From assembly GCA_045576655.1 (NCBI GenBank), contig JAZNGW010000032.1:329177-393176 (forward strand): a DNA stretch of 64,000 nucleotides, written 5' to 3'. This document shows positions 1 through 9,158 of this stretch, in pieces (positions within the stretch are counted from its first letter, which is position 1; each line of letters starts with the position of its first letter). The DNA is from RGIG8745 sp045576655. Its GTDB lineage: Bacteria > Bacteroidota > Bacteroidia > Bacteroidales > Bacteroidaceae. Position numbers and translations under genes: made by a program. A model generated the notes under the pieces. The model saw only the letters and a program-made list of their open reading frames with translations. It made no database searches and had not been told where the DNA came from.

Positions 1-495
1 AACAATTGCGAGTGTCCAGCCAATACCCGAACCGAGAGCGTAAGCAATACAATCAGAAACTCCTCCGATAGCTTGGCTGCTTGTCTCTGGGTCAAGAAGA
101 ATTCGCTGCTGCATGAAAAGTGAAGCACCCATGATTGCACAGTTTACGGCAATAAGCGGAAGGAAAATACCGAGAGCCGCATAAAGTGAAGGTGAAAAAC
201 GCTCCACAACCATCTCAACAAGCTGAACCATACCTGCAATTACTGCAATAAAGAGTATGAAGCTAAGGAATGTAAGGTCTACGCCCAAAATGCCTTCTGC
301 TGCAAGTACTTTTGTCTGAAGCAGATAATCAACAGGAACAGTGATGAGCAACACGAATGTTACGGCAACACCGAGTCCGAAAGAAGTCTTCACCGTCTTG
401 GATACAGCAAGGTAAGAACACATACCCAAGAAGAATGCGAAAATCATATTGTCCACAAAGATTGAGCGGACGAACAAACTAATAAAATGTTCCAT
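1..495 (-). CDS. nqrE: Na+-translocating NADH:quinone reductase subunit E (3' end outside window)
   Basis: NqrE is an integral membrane subunit of the Na+-NQR complex, which oxidises NADH, reduces quinone and exports Na+. The visible 165 codons start MEHFISLFVRSIFVDNM, the typical NqrE N-terminus, and continue through hydrophobic helices. The Cys in FFLGMCSYLAVS is of the kind that ligates the complex's 2Fe centre in NqrD/NqrE (family knowledge). It lies 27 bp after nqrD on the same strand as the last visible gene of the nqr operon. The reading frame runs off the left edge, so the C-terminus and nqrF are not visible. Confidence 0.93.
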   Translation of the reverse strand, partial: MEHFISLFVRSIFVDNMIFAFFLGMCSYLAVSKTVKTSFGLGVAVTFVLLITVPVDYLLQTKVLAAEGILGVDLTFLSFILFIAVIAGMVQLVEMVVERFSPSLYAALGIFLPLIAVNCAIMGASLFMQQRILLDPETSSQAIGGVSDCIAYALGSGIGWTLAIV

Positions 496-522
496 ATTAT
501 TCTTATCTTTTTAAGTATGTTA

Positions 523-1161
523 TTATTTCTTTCCCTCTTGATTATATGCACGATGAGCCCAAATAACAAGTGACACAATGATGAGCGCCATAGCGGGCAT
601 AGTCATCATGCCGTTGTGCATATAAGTTCCGCCATATTCAAGAAGTGCAGACTGAGGAATAATCTCAAAACCTAGAAGTGTACCGAAACCAAGAAGTTCG
701 CGTACAAAACCAACGATTACAAGAACAACAGCGTAGCCAAGTCCATTACCAATACCATCAAGGAATGACTCCCATGGACCGTTTTGCATAGCAAATGCTT
801 CAAGACGTCCCATAAGGATACAGTTGGTAATAATGAGTCCTACATAAACTGATAATTGTACACTCACATCATAAACATACGCCTTAAGAATATTGCTTAC
901 AATTGTTACAAGTGCGGCAACTACTACCAATTGCACAATAATACGGATGCGATTTGGTATTGTCTTACGCAACAAAGAAATAATCACGTTAGCAAAAGCA
1001 GTAATAACAGTCACAGAAAGTCCCATAACTAATGCAGGCTTCAACTGTGATGTTACAGCAAGGGCAGAACAAATACCGAGCACCTGTACTGTCACTGGGT
1101 TGTCCAGGTTGAGCGGGTTTGTCAACACTGCCCTATTTTCCTTTGAAAATAATTTACTCAT
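523..1161 (-). CDS. nqrD: Na+-translocating NADH:quinone reductase subunit D
   Basis: NqrD is the membrane subunit that pairs with NqrE in the Na+-NQR pump. The 212-residue product is almost entirely transmembrane helices and contains the Cys of VQVLGICSALAVT, equivalent to the metal-centre Cys in NqrE. I chose the start MSKLFSKENRAV rather than an upstream in-frame Met because it is preceded by AGGAGGT at a good distance and gives the usual family length. The start overlaps the nqrC stop by 8 bases (ATGAGTAA), which indicates translational coupling. Confidence 0.95.
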   Translation of the reverse strand: MSKLFSKENRAVLTNPLNLDNPVTVQVLGICSALAVTSQLKPALVMGLSVTVITAFANVIISLLRKTIPNRIRIIVQLVVVAALVTIVSNILKAYVYDVSVQLSVYVGLIITNCILMGRLEAFAMQNGPWESFLDGIGNGLGYAVVLVIVGFVRELLGFGTLLGFEIIPQSALLEYGGTYMHNGMMTMPAMALIIVSLVIWAHRAYNQEGKK

Positions 1162-1882
1162 AATATTTGTACCTCCTATTTTTAAGTGACTTAAGAATAT
1201 CCATATAAAGCGCAAGTCCATCCTGAATCATCTTGTTAACACCATCACAAGTAAGAGTAGCACCTGTAACTCCATCAACATAATTCTCAGGCGCAAGAGA
1301 GCCTTGCTTGCCTTTCTTTACAACAGAAAGCGCTATCTTATCTAAATCACTCTCATCATAAACTCTCTTGCCATTGAAACTAGTCTGGAACCATTCTTCG
1401 GTGATACGAGCGCCAAGACCAGCAGTCTCACTCTCATGCGTAAAATATGTTCCGAAAACAGTCTCGCAATCGTCGTCAAGGGCAATATAGCCAGAGATTC
1501 CTCCCCAAAGACCTGCACCTTTAACAGGAACTACATACTTTGTTGCACCGTCAACTACACACACATAAAGTGGTCGATTGTCAACCTTAATATCCTTTGT
1601 TCCCACCTCAAAACCTCCATTTTCCTTTGAAACTTCAAAAGTAGCGCTATAAATAGGGTCTGAAACTACTATTTCAGCATATTTACTTTCCACATTTGCA
1701 GTTTCAATGCCACGGATGTTAAGCGACGCAAGAATCTGCGACTTCTTGTCAATAGCCACATTTGCATCCTGATTTTTTTTCAATGCTGATGCAACGGACG
1801 CAAGGAGGGATGCAACGATAATCACCATTAAAGAAGCATATATAATAGTATATGCATTGCCGTTTGTATTAAATTTTGCCAT
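1154..1882 (-). CDS. nqrC: Na+-translocating NADH:quinone reductase subunit C
   Basis: NqrC carries a covalently bound FMN in the electron path of Na+-NQR. The 242-residue protein has one N-terminal membrane helix (about residues 10-32) and a soluble FMN-binding domain. The flavinylation motif DGVTGATLT near residue 210 ends in the Thr that receives FMN through a phosphoester bond. The LGARITEEWF segment is also typical of the family. It sits between nqrB (13 bp upstream) and nqrD (8-base overlap) in the operon. Confidence 0.95.
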   Translation of the reverse strand: MAKFNTNGNAYTIIYASLMVIIVASLLASVASALKKNQDANVAIDKKSQILASLNIRGIETANVESKYAEIVVSDPIYSATFEVSKENGGFEVGTKDIKVDNRPLYVCVVDGATKYVVPVKGAGLWGGISGYIALDDDCETVFGTYFTHESETAGLGARITEEWFQTSFNGKRVYDESDLDKIALSVVKKGKQGSLAPENYVDGVTGATLTCDGVNKMIQDGLALYMDILKSLKNRRYKYYE

Positions 1883-1895
1883 AATTCAACCCTCC

Positions 1896-3074
1896 TTATT
1901 TAGCTGCACGCTTGATGCGCTTGTTAATATTACTTTGAACAACACAATAGTCAATGAGCGGAGCGAATACGTTCATGAGAAGTATTGCAAGCATCATACC
2001 TTCTGGATAACCAGGATTAAGGACACGGATTAAAATCGCAATTGCTCCGATTAGGAAACCATAAATATACTTTCCACATTCAGTACGAGCAGATGTAACA
2101 GGGTCTGTTGCCATGAACACTGCTCCAAAGCAGAATCCGCCGACTGTGAGGTGCTCCCACCATTGGAAATTATCTGTTACGTTATCCTTGAACAAGTATG
2201 CAACCAATGCTCCACCAACAAATACAGAGAGCATTGTTTTCCAACTAGCTACACCACTCCAAAGAAGTATTATAGCACCAATAGCAATTGCTATAACGCT
2301 TGTTTCACCGATAGAACCAGGGATAAATCCTGTAATGGTATCCATTGCAGAAGCACTGACAGCATCACCAGCAGCAAGTTCTCCAAGAGGTGTTGCCATA
2401 GTTACTGCATCATATGCCTGTCCATCGACAACACCACGCACTCCAATGATTGAATCTATATAGTTACCATTAACCCAAACCTTGTCGCCACTCATCATTG
2501 AAGGATAAGCGAAGAAAAGGAATGCACGAGTTACTAGAGCTACATTGAAAATATTCATACCGGTACCGCCAAATACCTCCTTTGCAAAAATCACAGCAAA
2601 TGCAGTAGCAAGAGCTATAATCCACAATGGGCAGTTGATTGGAACGATAAGTGGTATAAGCATTCCCGAAACAAGAAATCCTTCCTGAATTTCTTCTTTC
2701 TTCCACTGAGCAACAGTAAACTCAATGCCTAATCCAACTACGTATGAAACTACAACTTTAGGAAGTACCGCCAAAAAACCATAGATAAAGCTATCCACTA
2801 AATCTGGTGTTGCAATTCCTGTTGCCAAATAATGCTGATAACCTACGTTGAACATACCAAAAAGCAAGCATGGAATCAACGCAATCACAACAAATGACAT
2901 GATGCGCTTTGAATCTATAGCGTCATGTATATGAGCTCCACGTGCCTTTGCTGTAGTATTTGGAACGAACATAAACGTTTCGAAACCATCAAAAACAGAC
3001 TGGAATGCGTGGAACTTACCGTCTTTTTGGAAAGCCGGTTTTATCTTGTCGAGATATTTTTTTAACGCACTCAT
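1896..3074 (-). CDS. nqrB: Na+-translocating NADH:quinone reductase subunit B
   Basis: NqrB is the large membrane subunit of Na+-NQR. It holds covalent FMN and riboflavin and forms much of the Na+ path. The 392-residue product has about ten hydrophobic helices. The motif DAVTMATPL near residue 230 matches the Asp-x-x-Thr-x-Ala-Thr flavinylation signature. The C-terminal helix contains the family segment GGFCFGAVFMATDPVTSA. It begins 23 bp after the nqrA stop, in the standard nqrA-B-C-D-E order. Confidence 0.95.
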   Translation of the reverse strand: MSALKKYLDKIKPAFQKDGKFHAFQSVFDGFETFMFVPNTTAKARGAHIHDAIDSKRIMSFVVIALIPCLLFGMFNVGYQHYLATGIATPDLVDSFIYGFLAVLPKVVVSYVVGLGIEFTVAQWKKEEIQEGFLVSGMLIPLIVPINCPLWIIALATAFAVIFAKEVFGGTGMNIFNVALVTRAFLFFAYPSMMSGDKVWVNGNYIDSIIGVRGVVDGQAYDAVTMATPLGELAAGDAVSASAMDTITGFIPGSIGETSVIAIAIGAIILLWSGVASWKTMLSVFVGGALVAYLFKDNVTDNFQWWEHLTVGGFCFGAVFMATDPVTSARTECGKYIYGFLIGAIAILIRVLNPGYPEGMMLAILLMNVFAPLIDYCVVQSNINKRIKRAAK

Positions 3075-3097
3075 TTTTATTTCATTTAATTTAATCC

Positions 3098-4444
3098 TTA
3101 TTCATTTTCCTTACGAAGCATATCAAGTCCTTCGCGAACAATGCGCTGCAACTCCAACTTTGAAGAGTCAACAAACTCACAAACAGCAAAATCCTCAGGA
3201 GCAACTTCATAAATACCCAACGCTTCCATCTTTTCGATGTCGCCAGCAATTATTGATTTAACCAACTGCTCTGGGTAGATATCCATTGGGAACACGCTGT
3301 CATATTCGCCCGACATAATCATATGGCGTTCGCCACCCTTGACACGTGCATCAAGCGAATACTCCTTATTTCCCATAAGCCAGCTACAATATGTACGGCT
3401 TGTTGAGAACTGGTTAAAGCGTGGCATAATCCAGCCAAATGCTTCATCTGCTTCGTCACCCTCAGGGATTGCTGTGATTTCTGTAGAGTGTGCACCAAGG
3501 AATGCAGTTTCGCAAACCTTAAGTCCAGTCAACGGATTTCCGTCAATTAGGCGCACCTTCTTGTCTGTTGCAATATTTCCTTTAACGATTGAAGAAATCT
3601 GCTGTCCTACAAGAGCCTTAACATAAGCCGGAGCCTTAATCTCAGAACCTGCAACCGCAATAGTACGAGTCAAGTCAACCTTACCGGTATTGAACAGACG
3701 ACCGATAAAGATTACTTCCTCAGCGCCGAGAGTCCATACAACTTCCCCTTTGTTGACAGGCGAAACGTTATTGATTTGGACACCTACATTTCCAGCCGGA
3801 CACTTTCCGTCAAAAACTGTGACAACTGCATTTTTTGCATTAGCCAATGCAGATGAAGCAGAAGGTTTTACACCGAGGTGAACTTTCGCAATTTTTGACA
3901 ATGCATCAATACCCGTTTGGAAATCGGCTTCATTACCCTTAAGCACTACTTCAAAATCCGCAGCCAAAGGCATGTCGCAGAATGTTGACACAAAGATAGC
4001 CTTAGGTGCATCAGCAGGATTAGCGGTAACTGCATATGGACGCTGCAAGAAAAACGCAAAAAGTCCCGACTCAAGCAGTGCACTCTTCACCTGCTCGCCT
4101 GAGAGAGAATTTACATTCTTCTTACCAAAATCAGCATAAACTTGCTGCTTGTCTGCAGTAACCTGCACGCTGAGAATCTTACGGCGGTCGCCCCTCTCAA
4201 CTGTAGTAACCTTGCCACTTACAGGTGAGACGAACTTCACCTCTGGATGCAACTTGTCAACAAACAAGGCATCTCCAGCCTTAACAACATCCCCTTCTTT
4301 TGCCACAAGCTTCGGTTTAACACCCACAAATGCATCTGGGACAAGCCCGTAGACGTCAGATGCATCTATGGCTATAACCTTTGCTTCAGCCTTACCTTTA
4401 AGGTTGATGTTCAAGCCTTTTCGTAATTTAATTACTTTAGCCAT
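3098..4444 (-). CDS. nqrA: Na+-translocating NADH:quinone reductase subunit A
   Basis: NqrA is the peripheral, quinone-associated subunit of Na+-NQR and the first gene of the operon. I chose the start MAKVIKLRKGLNINLKGKA, which matches the conserved N-terminus of the family and gives 448 residues. The in-frame Met 81 bases upstream would add an atypical hydrophobic leader. The segment with FISTSRTYCSWLMGNKEYS is typical of NqrA. A TAACTTTG promoter box lies about 105 bp upstream, leaving a leader of roughly 100 nt. Confidence 0.95.
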   Translation of the reverse strand: MAKVIKLRKGLNINLKGKAEAKVIAIDASDVYGLVPDAFVGVKPKLVAKEGDVVKAGDALFVDKLHPEVKFVSPVSGKVTTVERGDRRKILSVQVTADKQQVYADFGKKNVNSLSGEQVKSALLESGLFAFFLQRPYAVTANPADAPKAIFVSTFCDMPLAADFEVVLKGNEADFQTGIDALSKIAKVHLGVKPSASSALANAKNAVVTVFDGKCPAGNVGVQINNVSPVNKGEVVWTLGAEEVIFIGRLFNTGKVDLTRTIAVAGSEIKAPAYVKALVGQQISSIVKGNIATDKKVRLIDGNPLTGLKVCETAFLGAHSTEITAIPEGDEADEAFGWIMPRFNQFSTSRTYCSWLMGNKEYSLDARVKGGERHMIMSGEYDSVFPMDIYPEQLVKSIIAGDIEKMEALGIYEVAPEDFAVCEFVDSSKLELQRIVREGLDMLRKENE

Positions 4445-4548
4445 ATTTAAAATTAGTAATAAGTTAATGGTTTCACACAAATAACAAATAGGCACACGTA
4501 CATCCTCTAAAATAAGGTCACACATGCACTATCTTCATTAAATCTTTA

Positions 4549-4556
4549 CAAAGTTA
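4549..4556 (-). promoter_or_regulatory. Bacteroidetes -7 promoter box for nqrA
   Basis: On the minus strand this reads TAACTTTG, a perfect TAnnTTTG -7 box, about 105 bp before the nqrA start. No clear -33 TTG is seen 19-21 bp upstream, so the assignment rests on the -7 box and its position. Confidence 0.5.
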
Positions 4557-4734
4557 ACCTTTTTTTAGATTACTGGAGTACTAAAACTATCACAAAAAAC
4601 ACATGATTTACAAAGAAAAACACGCCATGACCAATAAAAATCCATAATTGTTATGCAAAATATGCAAAAACGAGGAAGAAACAGGCGATTTTAGCACAAA
4701 AACAGCGAGATGTTTGTCTACTGTAACGACACAT

Positions 4735-4912
4735 CACAACCACGGTGTAATGGCGCAACACTACCACGCAAGTCTTACAACAAAACCTCGCAAATCTTCT
4801 GACACGACCGCGGTGATGACACAACACGACTGCGGTGGAGACGCAACACAACCGCGGTGGAGATTCAACACGACCGCGGTGGAGATTCAACACGACCGCA
4901 GTGGAGATGTAA
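4735..4912. repeat. Tandem array A: eight units of about 22 bp with ACCGCGGT core
   Basis: Eight contiguous units fill the aspS-nqrA gap. Seven are exactly 22 bp and the first is 24 bp. The five units from 4803 to 4912 are well conserved (CACGACCGCGGTGGAGATTC type), while the first three are degenerate. The core ACCGCGGT is self-complementary. The array is much richer in GC than its AT-rich surroundings. There are no spacers, so it is not a CRISPR array. The same period and core recur in inverse orientation at 23272-23381 and 50408-50495. Function unknown. Confidence 0.9.
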
Positions 4913-4929
4913 GATATAGTTAAAAGGAT

Positions 4930-4963
4930 AAAAAACACCCGCCAATGACATGTCAATGGCGGG
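4930..4963 (-). terminator. Intrinsic terminator of aspS
   Basis: On the minus strand CCCGCCA and TGGCGGG enclose an inner TGACATGTCA palindrome, giving one long stem with a single T-T mismatch. It is followed by GTGTTTTTTATCC. It lies about 20 bp past the aspS stop. Confidence 0.85.
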
Positions 4964-4981
4964 ATATGTTTTCAAAATATG

Positions 4982-6736
4982 CTATTCAGTTACTAATTGA
5001 ATCTTCAGTTCATCAAGTTGCTTTTCATCTATTGCTGACGGTGCATCAAGCATAACATCACGTCCACTGTTATTCTTAGGGAATGCTATACAATCACGAA
5101 TAGAGTCAAGGCCTGCAAAAATACTTACCCAACGGTCAAGTCCATAAGCAAGACCTCCATGAGGAGGTGCGCCATACTTAAATGCATTCATCAAGAAACC
5201 AAATTGCTCTTGTGCCTTCTCTGGGGTAAATCCTAATATTTCAAACATTTTGGCTTGAAGTTCCGGATCAAATATACGAATAGACCCTCCGCCCAACTCT
5301 ACTCCATTACAAACCATATCGTATGCATCCGCTCTAACAGCTGCAGGATTGGAGTCAAGCAGATGTATATCTTCATCCATAGGATGTGTAAACGGATGGT
5401 GCATAGCCATCAATCGTCCTTCTTCCTCGCTCCATTCAAACATAGGGAATTCTGTTACCCATAGCAGAGCAAACTTATTCTTGTCACGTAAGCCGAGACG
5501 AGAACCCATTTCCAAACGAAGTTCGCACAGCTGCTTGCGTGTCTTCATTGTGTCATCACCACTGAGAACTAGTATCAAATCACCAGGTTTTGCGCCCATC
5601 TTTAATTTGAGAGCCTGCAAATCTTCCTGCGTATAGAACTTGTCAACAGAAGATTTAACGCTGCCATCCTCCATCACACGAGCATAGACTAAGCCTTTCG
5701 CACCTATCTGAGGGCGCTTAACCCATTCAGTCAATTTGTCTATATCTTTGCGTGTATATGAAGCGCATCCTTCAGTACAAATTCCGCCTATATACTCCGC
5801 ATCGTCAAAAACAGGGAATGTGCCTTTCTTCATTACATCCATTAGTTCGACAAACTCCATGCCAAAACGCATATCAGGTTTATCGCTACCAAAGCGACGC
5901 ATAGCCTCAGACCAAGGAAGGCGTAAGAAATCGCCCTCTATCTCCACACCACGCAACTCCTTGAACAGATGCTTCGCCATGCCTTCAAAGGTTGTTATAA
6001 CATCTTCTTGTTCAACAAAACTCATTTCACAGTCAATCTGTGTGAATTCAGGTTGACGGTCCGCACGTAAATCTTCATCACGGAAACACTTAACTATCTG
6101 GAAATAGCGGTCAAAACCTGCAACCATAAGAAGTTGCTTCAAAGTCTGAGGACTCTGCGGAAGAGCGTAAAACTGCCCTTGATTCATTCGAGAAGGTACG
6201 ACGAAATCGCGTGCGCCTTCAGGCGTAGAACCAATAAGCATTGGTGTTTCTACTTCAAGAAAACCCTGATTTGATAAATAATTGCGTACAGCTATACACA
6301 TCTTATGGCGCAATTCCAAATTCTGGCGCACACTTGAACGGCGCAAATCCAAATATCGATATTTCATACGAATATCATCACCGCCATCTGTATTATCTTC
6401 GATTGTAAAAGGAGGAACTTCTGACGAATTGAGCAAATTCAACTCTTCAACAGCTATTTCAATTTCCCCAGTCGGAATATTAGCATTCTTGCTATATCGC
6501 TCATTCACCCGTCCCTTTATCTGAATTACGAACTCGCGTCCCAACTTATTTGCATTATCGCAAAGTTGTGCATTCGTTTCTTCGTTAAAAACCAATTGTG
6601 TTATACCATAACGGTCACGTAAATCAACGAATGTCATACCGCCCATTTTGCGTACCCTCTGTACCCATCCGGCAAGAGTGACATTCTCGCCTGAATTAGA
6701 GAGGCGTAACTCTCCACAAGTGTGTGTTCTATACAT
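4982..6736 (-). CDS. aspS: Aspartate--tRNA ligase
   Basis: Class IIb synthetase that charges tRNA-Asp in the cytoplasm. The 584 residues show an N-terminal OB-fold anticodon-binding domain (GWVQRVRKMGGMTFVDLRDR), class II motif 2 (FRDEDLRADRQPEFTQID), a bacterial GAD-type insertion in the middle and motif 3 (GGLAYGLDRWV). This is the long bacterial form and the length is normal for it. It is transcribed alone: a promoter box lies just upstream and a strong terminator just downstream. Confidence 0.97.
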   Translation of the reverse strand: MYRTHTCGELRLSNSGENVTLAGWVQRVRKMGGMTFVDLRDRYGITQLVFNEETNAQLCDNANKLGREFVIQIKGRVNERYSKNANIPTGEIEIAVEELNLLNSSEVPPFTIEDNTDGGDDIRMKYRYLDLRRSSVRQNLELRHKMCIAVRNYLSNQGFLEVETPMLIGSTPEGARDFVVPSRMNQGQFYALPQSPQTLKQLLMVAGFDRYFQIVKCFRDEDLRADRQPEFTQIDCEMSFVEQEDVITTFEGMAKHLFKELRGVEIEGDFLRLPWSEAMRRFGSDKPDMRFGMEFVELMDVMKKGTFPVFDDAEYIGGICTEGCASYTRKDIDKLTEWVKRPQIGAKGLVYARVMEDGSVKSSVDKFYTQEDLQALKLKMGAKPGDLILVLSGDDTMKTRKQLCELRLEMGSRLGLRDKNKFALLWVTEFPMFEWSEEEGRLMAMHHPFTHPMDEDIHLLDSNPAAVRADAYDMVCNGVELGGGSIRIFDPELQAKMFEILGFTPEKAQEQFGFLMNAFKYGAPPHGGLAYGLDRWVSIFAGLDSIRDCIAFPKNNSGRDVMLDAPSAIDEKQLDELKIQLVTE

Positions 6737-6772
6737 ATTATATCTATTTTGTTTGTGTTACCAAGATTTTTG

Positions 6773-6780
6773 CAAAGTTA
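6773..6780 (-). promoter_or_regulatory. -7 promoter box for aspS
   Basis: TAACTTTG on the minus strand, 37 bp before the aspS start. A TTG lies only 16 bp further upstream, shorter than the usual 19-21 bp spacing. Confidence 0.5.
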
Positions 6781-6825
6781 ATAATTAATAATAAAACAAT
6801 AATTAAGTACTTCTTAAATTAATTG

Positions 6826-9123
6826 TTAGAAAGGCATTCCTACAGCAAAATGAAATGCAAAATCACGTTTTAGATTATGAGAAAGTATCGGATAATGGCG
6901 TTTATCCTCATAAACAGGATTTATGGCTTTCATACCAGCATCAAATCGAAGAATAAAAAAGTCAAGATTCATACGCAAACCCAAACCATAAGCAACTGCT
7001 ATTTGCTTGTAGAACTCATCAAACCTGAAACATCCTCCAGGCTGGTCCTTATATTCACGAATGGTCCATATATTTCCCGCATCAATGAAAAAAGCACCGC
7101 TGAACTTCCAGAATAAACGAGCACGATATTCAAAATTCAAGTCTAGCTTAATGTCACCAGACTGATTGATAAAGTTAATACCTTTATCATAGCCATTATA
7201 CGCTCCTGGCCCTAAAGAACGGACTGACCATCCACGCACACTGTTCGCACCACCAGAGAAATACCGCTTTTCAAATGGCAGAATTTTTGAATTGCCATAT
7301 GGATATGCAACACCGACATTTGCATGCAATGCAATAGAATTATTTCGGTCAATTCGAATACTTTTAGTAACCTCCAAATCCCCTTTGACATATTGAGCAT
7401 AGGCAATTCCACAGAACGTGTATTGACCAGCACTATTCCTTTTGCCATCGGACAAATTTGTGATTGCCGAAAGCAGATTTCCCGAAGTCTCAATATTTGC
7501 TTTTACACTAAGCGCATTTCTTCCAAACGCAGCAGCTGCACCTGATGAATTATAGGTATATGTATAGCCCAATTTAGTTATAAGCAAATTTTCATAGTTA
7601 TACTTTAATATGGCATTGCTTTTACCAAGACTATCAAGATATTGTTCTTTAAATTTTCCTGAAATCCATGGCATGTAAACATAGTTCAACTCCAAGAGAT
7701 CAAAACGATGCGCTATTCGTTTATTTTTACTCGCCCATTTATATCTCCAAGCTGCAGAAAGTACACGTCTGTAAAATTCAGGACGATTTTGAAGATTATA
7801 TTGCAAAGATATCTCTGATGAAGCATGATGATTACCACCGAAATCACGACTTACAAAAGGAAAAAGAAACATAGGAAATTTCAAATTCAATTCGGCGCCA
7901 AATTCATTATAATTTTCCCCATCATAGCCCTCCAAACCTGTTATGGCCTCATAAGCATATCTCAACTTAAAAGTCAATCTCTCCGCACCTTTAAACAAAT
8001 TGTTATGTTGGTATGTAGCAGATACCGCTGCGCCCAAATCTCCAGCAGAATTTGTTCCTTCTAAATCGAAAGACACCATTTTAGGGCGACTATGATTTAC
8101 AACCACATTACAATCTAACGTATCCTGCCCTTCGCGTTGCACAAGGTTAATATTAGAATATGCTATTGCTGGCAATTGAGCAAAATTACGATAAGAGCGT
8201 TGCAAGTCATCGTCTTTGAAAACATTCCCAGTTCGCAATTTGTTATTTGAAATCAACATACTTGGTCTGTACCTCAACTTATCGCTATAGTAAATAGTCG
8301 TTTCATCAACCAATACACTATCCCTATTTGAATCTGCATTTCTAATATCACAAAAGAAGTTAACATCACCGATATAATACTTCTTATGATTTTCTGGAGC
8401 AGATCTACCATCTTCCAAATGCAGTTTAACATCCATCCTCAAATCAACATAGCGACTCCCCTCACATGTGTCCACCACAAATGTTATATATTCCTTGTTG
8501 AACTTATAATATCCAGAATTTTGCAGCGCCTTCGTAATTCGGGAACGTTCCTCATTCAATACATTAATATTTAAAGCACCCCTTTTTTTTATCATTGAGC
8601 TCAATGTGTCCGTACCATTAATATATTCATGAATAACAGAATCACCAGAATAACGTAGAACATTCCCTACCAAATACCTTTCCCCTGGAGCAACAACATA
8701 CTTCAATGACATTTTCTTTGAAGATTCATCAACTACTGCTTTAGTGAACACATTTGCATAAACATAACCTTCGTTAGAAAGCATCTTTTTAATATCAGCA
8801 ACAGAGTTCACCGTCATTACACTATCATAGATAACTGGCGCCTCACCTATTTTCCTGAAAAAGGAGGAGAACCAATTTGTTGAATCTTTACCCGATAGTT
8901 TATATATCCCAAGAGGTATTTTCAAACCGAACCATTTTGAGTTTGGATACTGTTGAACATAATCTATTAAAGAATAATTTTCTTTAACTTTATCATTCTC
9001 ACAATCAACACTAATGTCTTTTAAATAATACTCTCCTTCAGGTATATATTTCCCCACACCACATCCTACAAATAAGATTGGAGCAATGGCCCAAATGATA
9101 TATTTTAATATGTCTATTTTCAT
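6826..9123 (-). CDS. tamL: TamL-type outer-membrane lipoprotein of the BamA/Omp85 family
   Basis: Outer-membrane beta-barrel of the BamA superfamily. In Bacteroidetes, TamL is a lipidated TamA-like protein thought to act with TamB in envelope assembly. From the chosen start MKIDILKYIIWAIAPILFVG the signal peptide ends in the lipobox FVGC. POTRA-like repeats follow over roughly residues 20-340, then a C-terminal 16-strand-type barrel that ends in Phe, as outer-membrane proteins do. An alternative start 24 bases upstream (MSVNRTVL) is possible. It is the last gene of the run beginning at 19.1 kb. No tamB is adjacent, which is worth noting because the partners are often linked. Confidence 0.85.
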   Translation of the reverse strand: MKIDILKYIIWAIAPILFVGCGVGKYIPEGEYYLKDISVDCENDKVKENYSLIDYVQQYPNSKWFGLKIPLGIYKLSGKDSTNWFSSFFRKIGEAPVIYDSVMTVNSVADIKKMLSNEGYVYANVFTKAVVDESSKKMSLKYVVAPGERYLVGNVLRYSGDSVIHEYINGTDTLSSMIKKRGALNINVLNEERSRITKALQNSGYYKFNKEYITFVVDTCEGSRYVDLRMDVKLHLEDGRSAPENHKKYYIGDVNFFCDIRNADSNRDSVLVDETTIYYSDKLRYRPSMLISNNKLRTGNVFKDDDLQRSYRNFAQLPAIAYSNINLVQREGQDTLDCNVVVNHSRPKMVSFDLEGTNSAGDLGAAVSATYQHNNLFKGAERLTFKLRYAYEAITGLEGYDGENYNEFGAELNLKFPMFLFPFVSRDFGGNHHASSEISLQYNLQNRPEFYRRVLSAAWRYKWASKNKRIAHRFDLLELNYVYMPWISGKFKEQYLDSLGKSNAILKYNYENLLITKLGYTYTYNSSGAAAAFGRNALSVKANIETSGNLLSAITNLSDGKRNSAGQYTFCGIAYAQYVKGDLEVTKSIRIDRNNSIALHANVGVAYPYGNSKILPFEKRYFSGGANSVRGWSVRSLGPGAYNGYDKGINFINQSGDIKLDLNFEYRARLFWKFSGAFFIDAGNIWTIREYKDQPGGCFRFDEFYKQIAVAYGLGLRMNLDFFILRFDAGMKAINPVYEDKRHYPILSHNLKRDFAFHFAVGMPF

Positions 9124-9158
9124 CAAAACAGTTCTATTAACAGACATTAAACTTAAAG

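Noticed and set aside
4735..4912. CRISPR array
   Set aside because: Units are contiguous with no unique spacers, and the units themselves vary. No cas gene is in the window.
4648..4956. Overlapping ORFs on both strands across tandem array A
   Set aside because: They arise from the 22-bp repeat, have no start signal and encode low-complexity Thr/His/Arg-rich peptides. The region also contains the aspS terminator.
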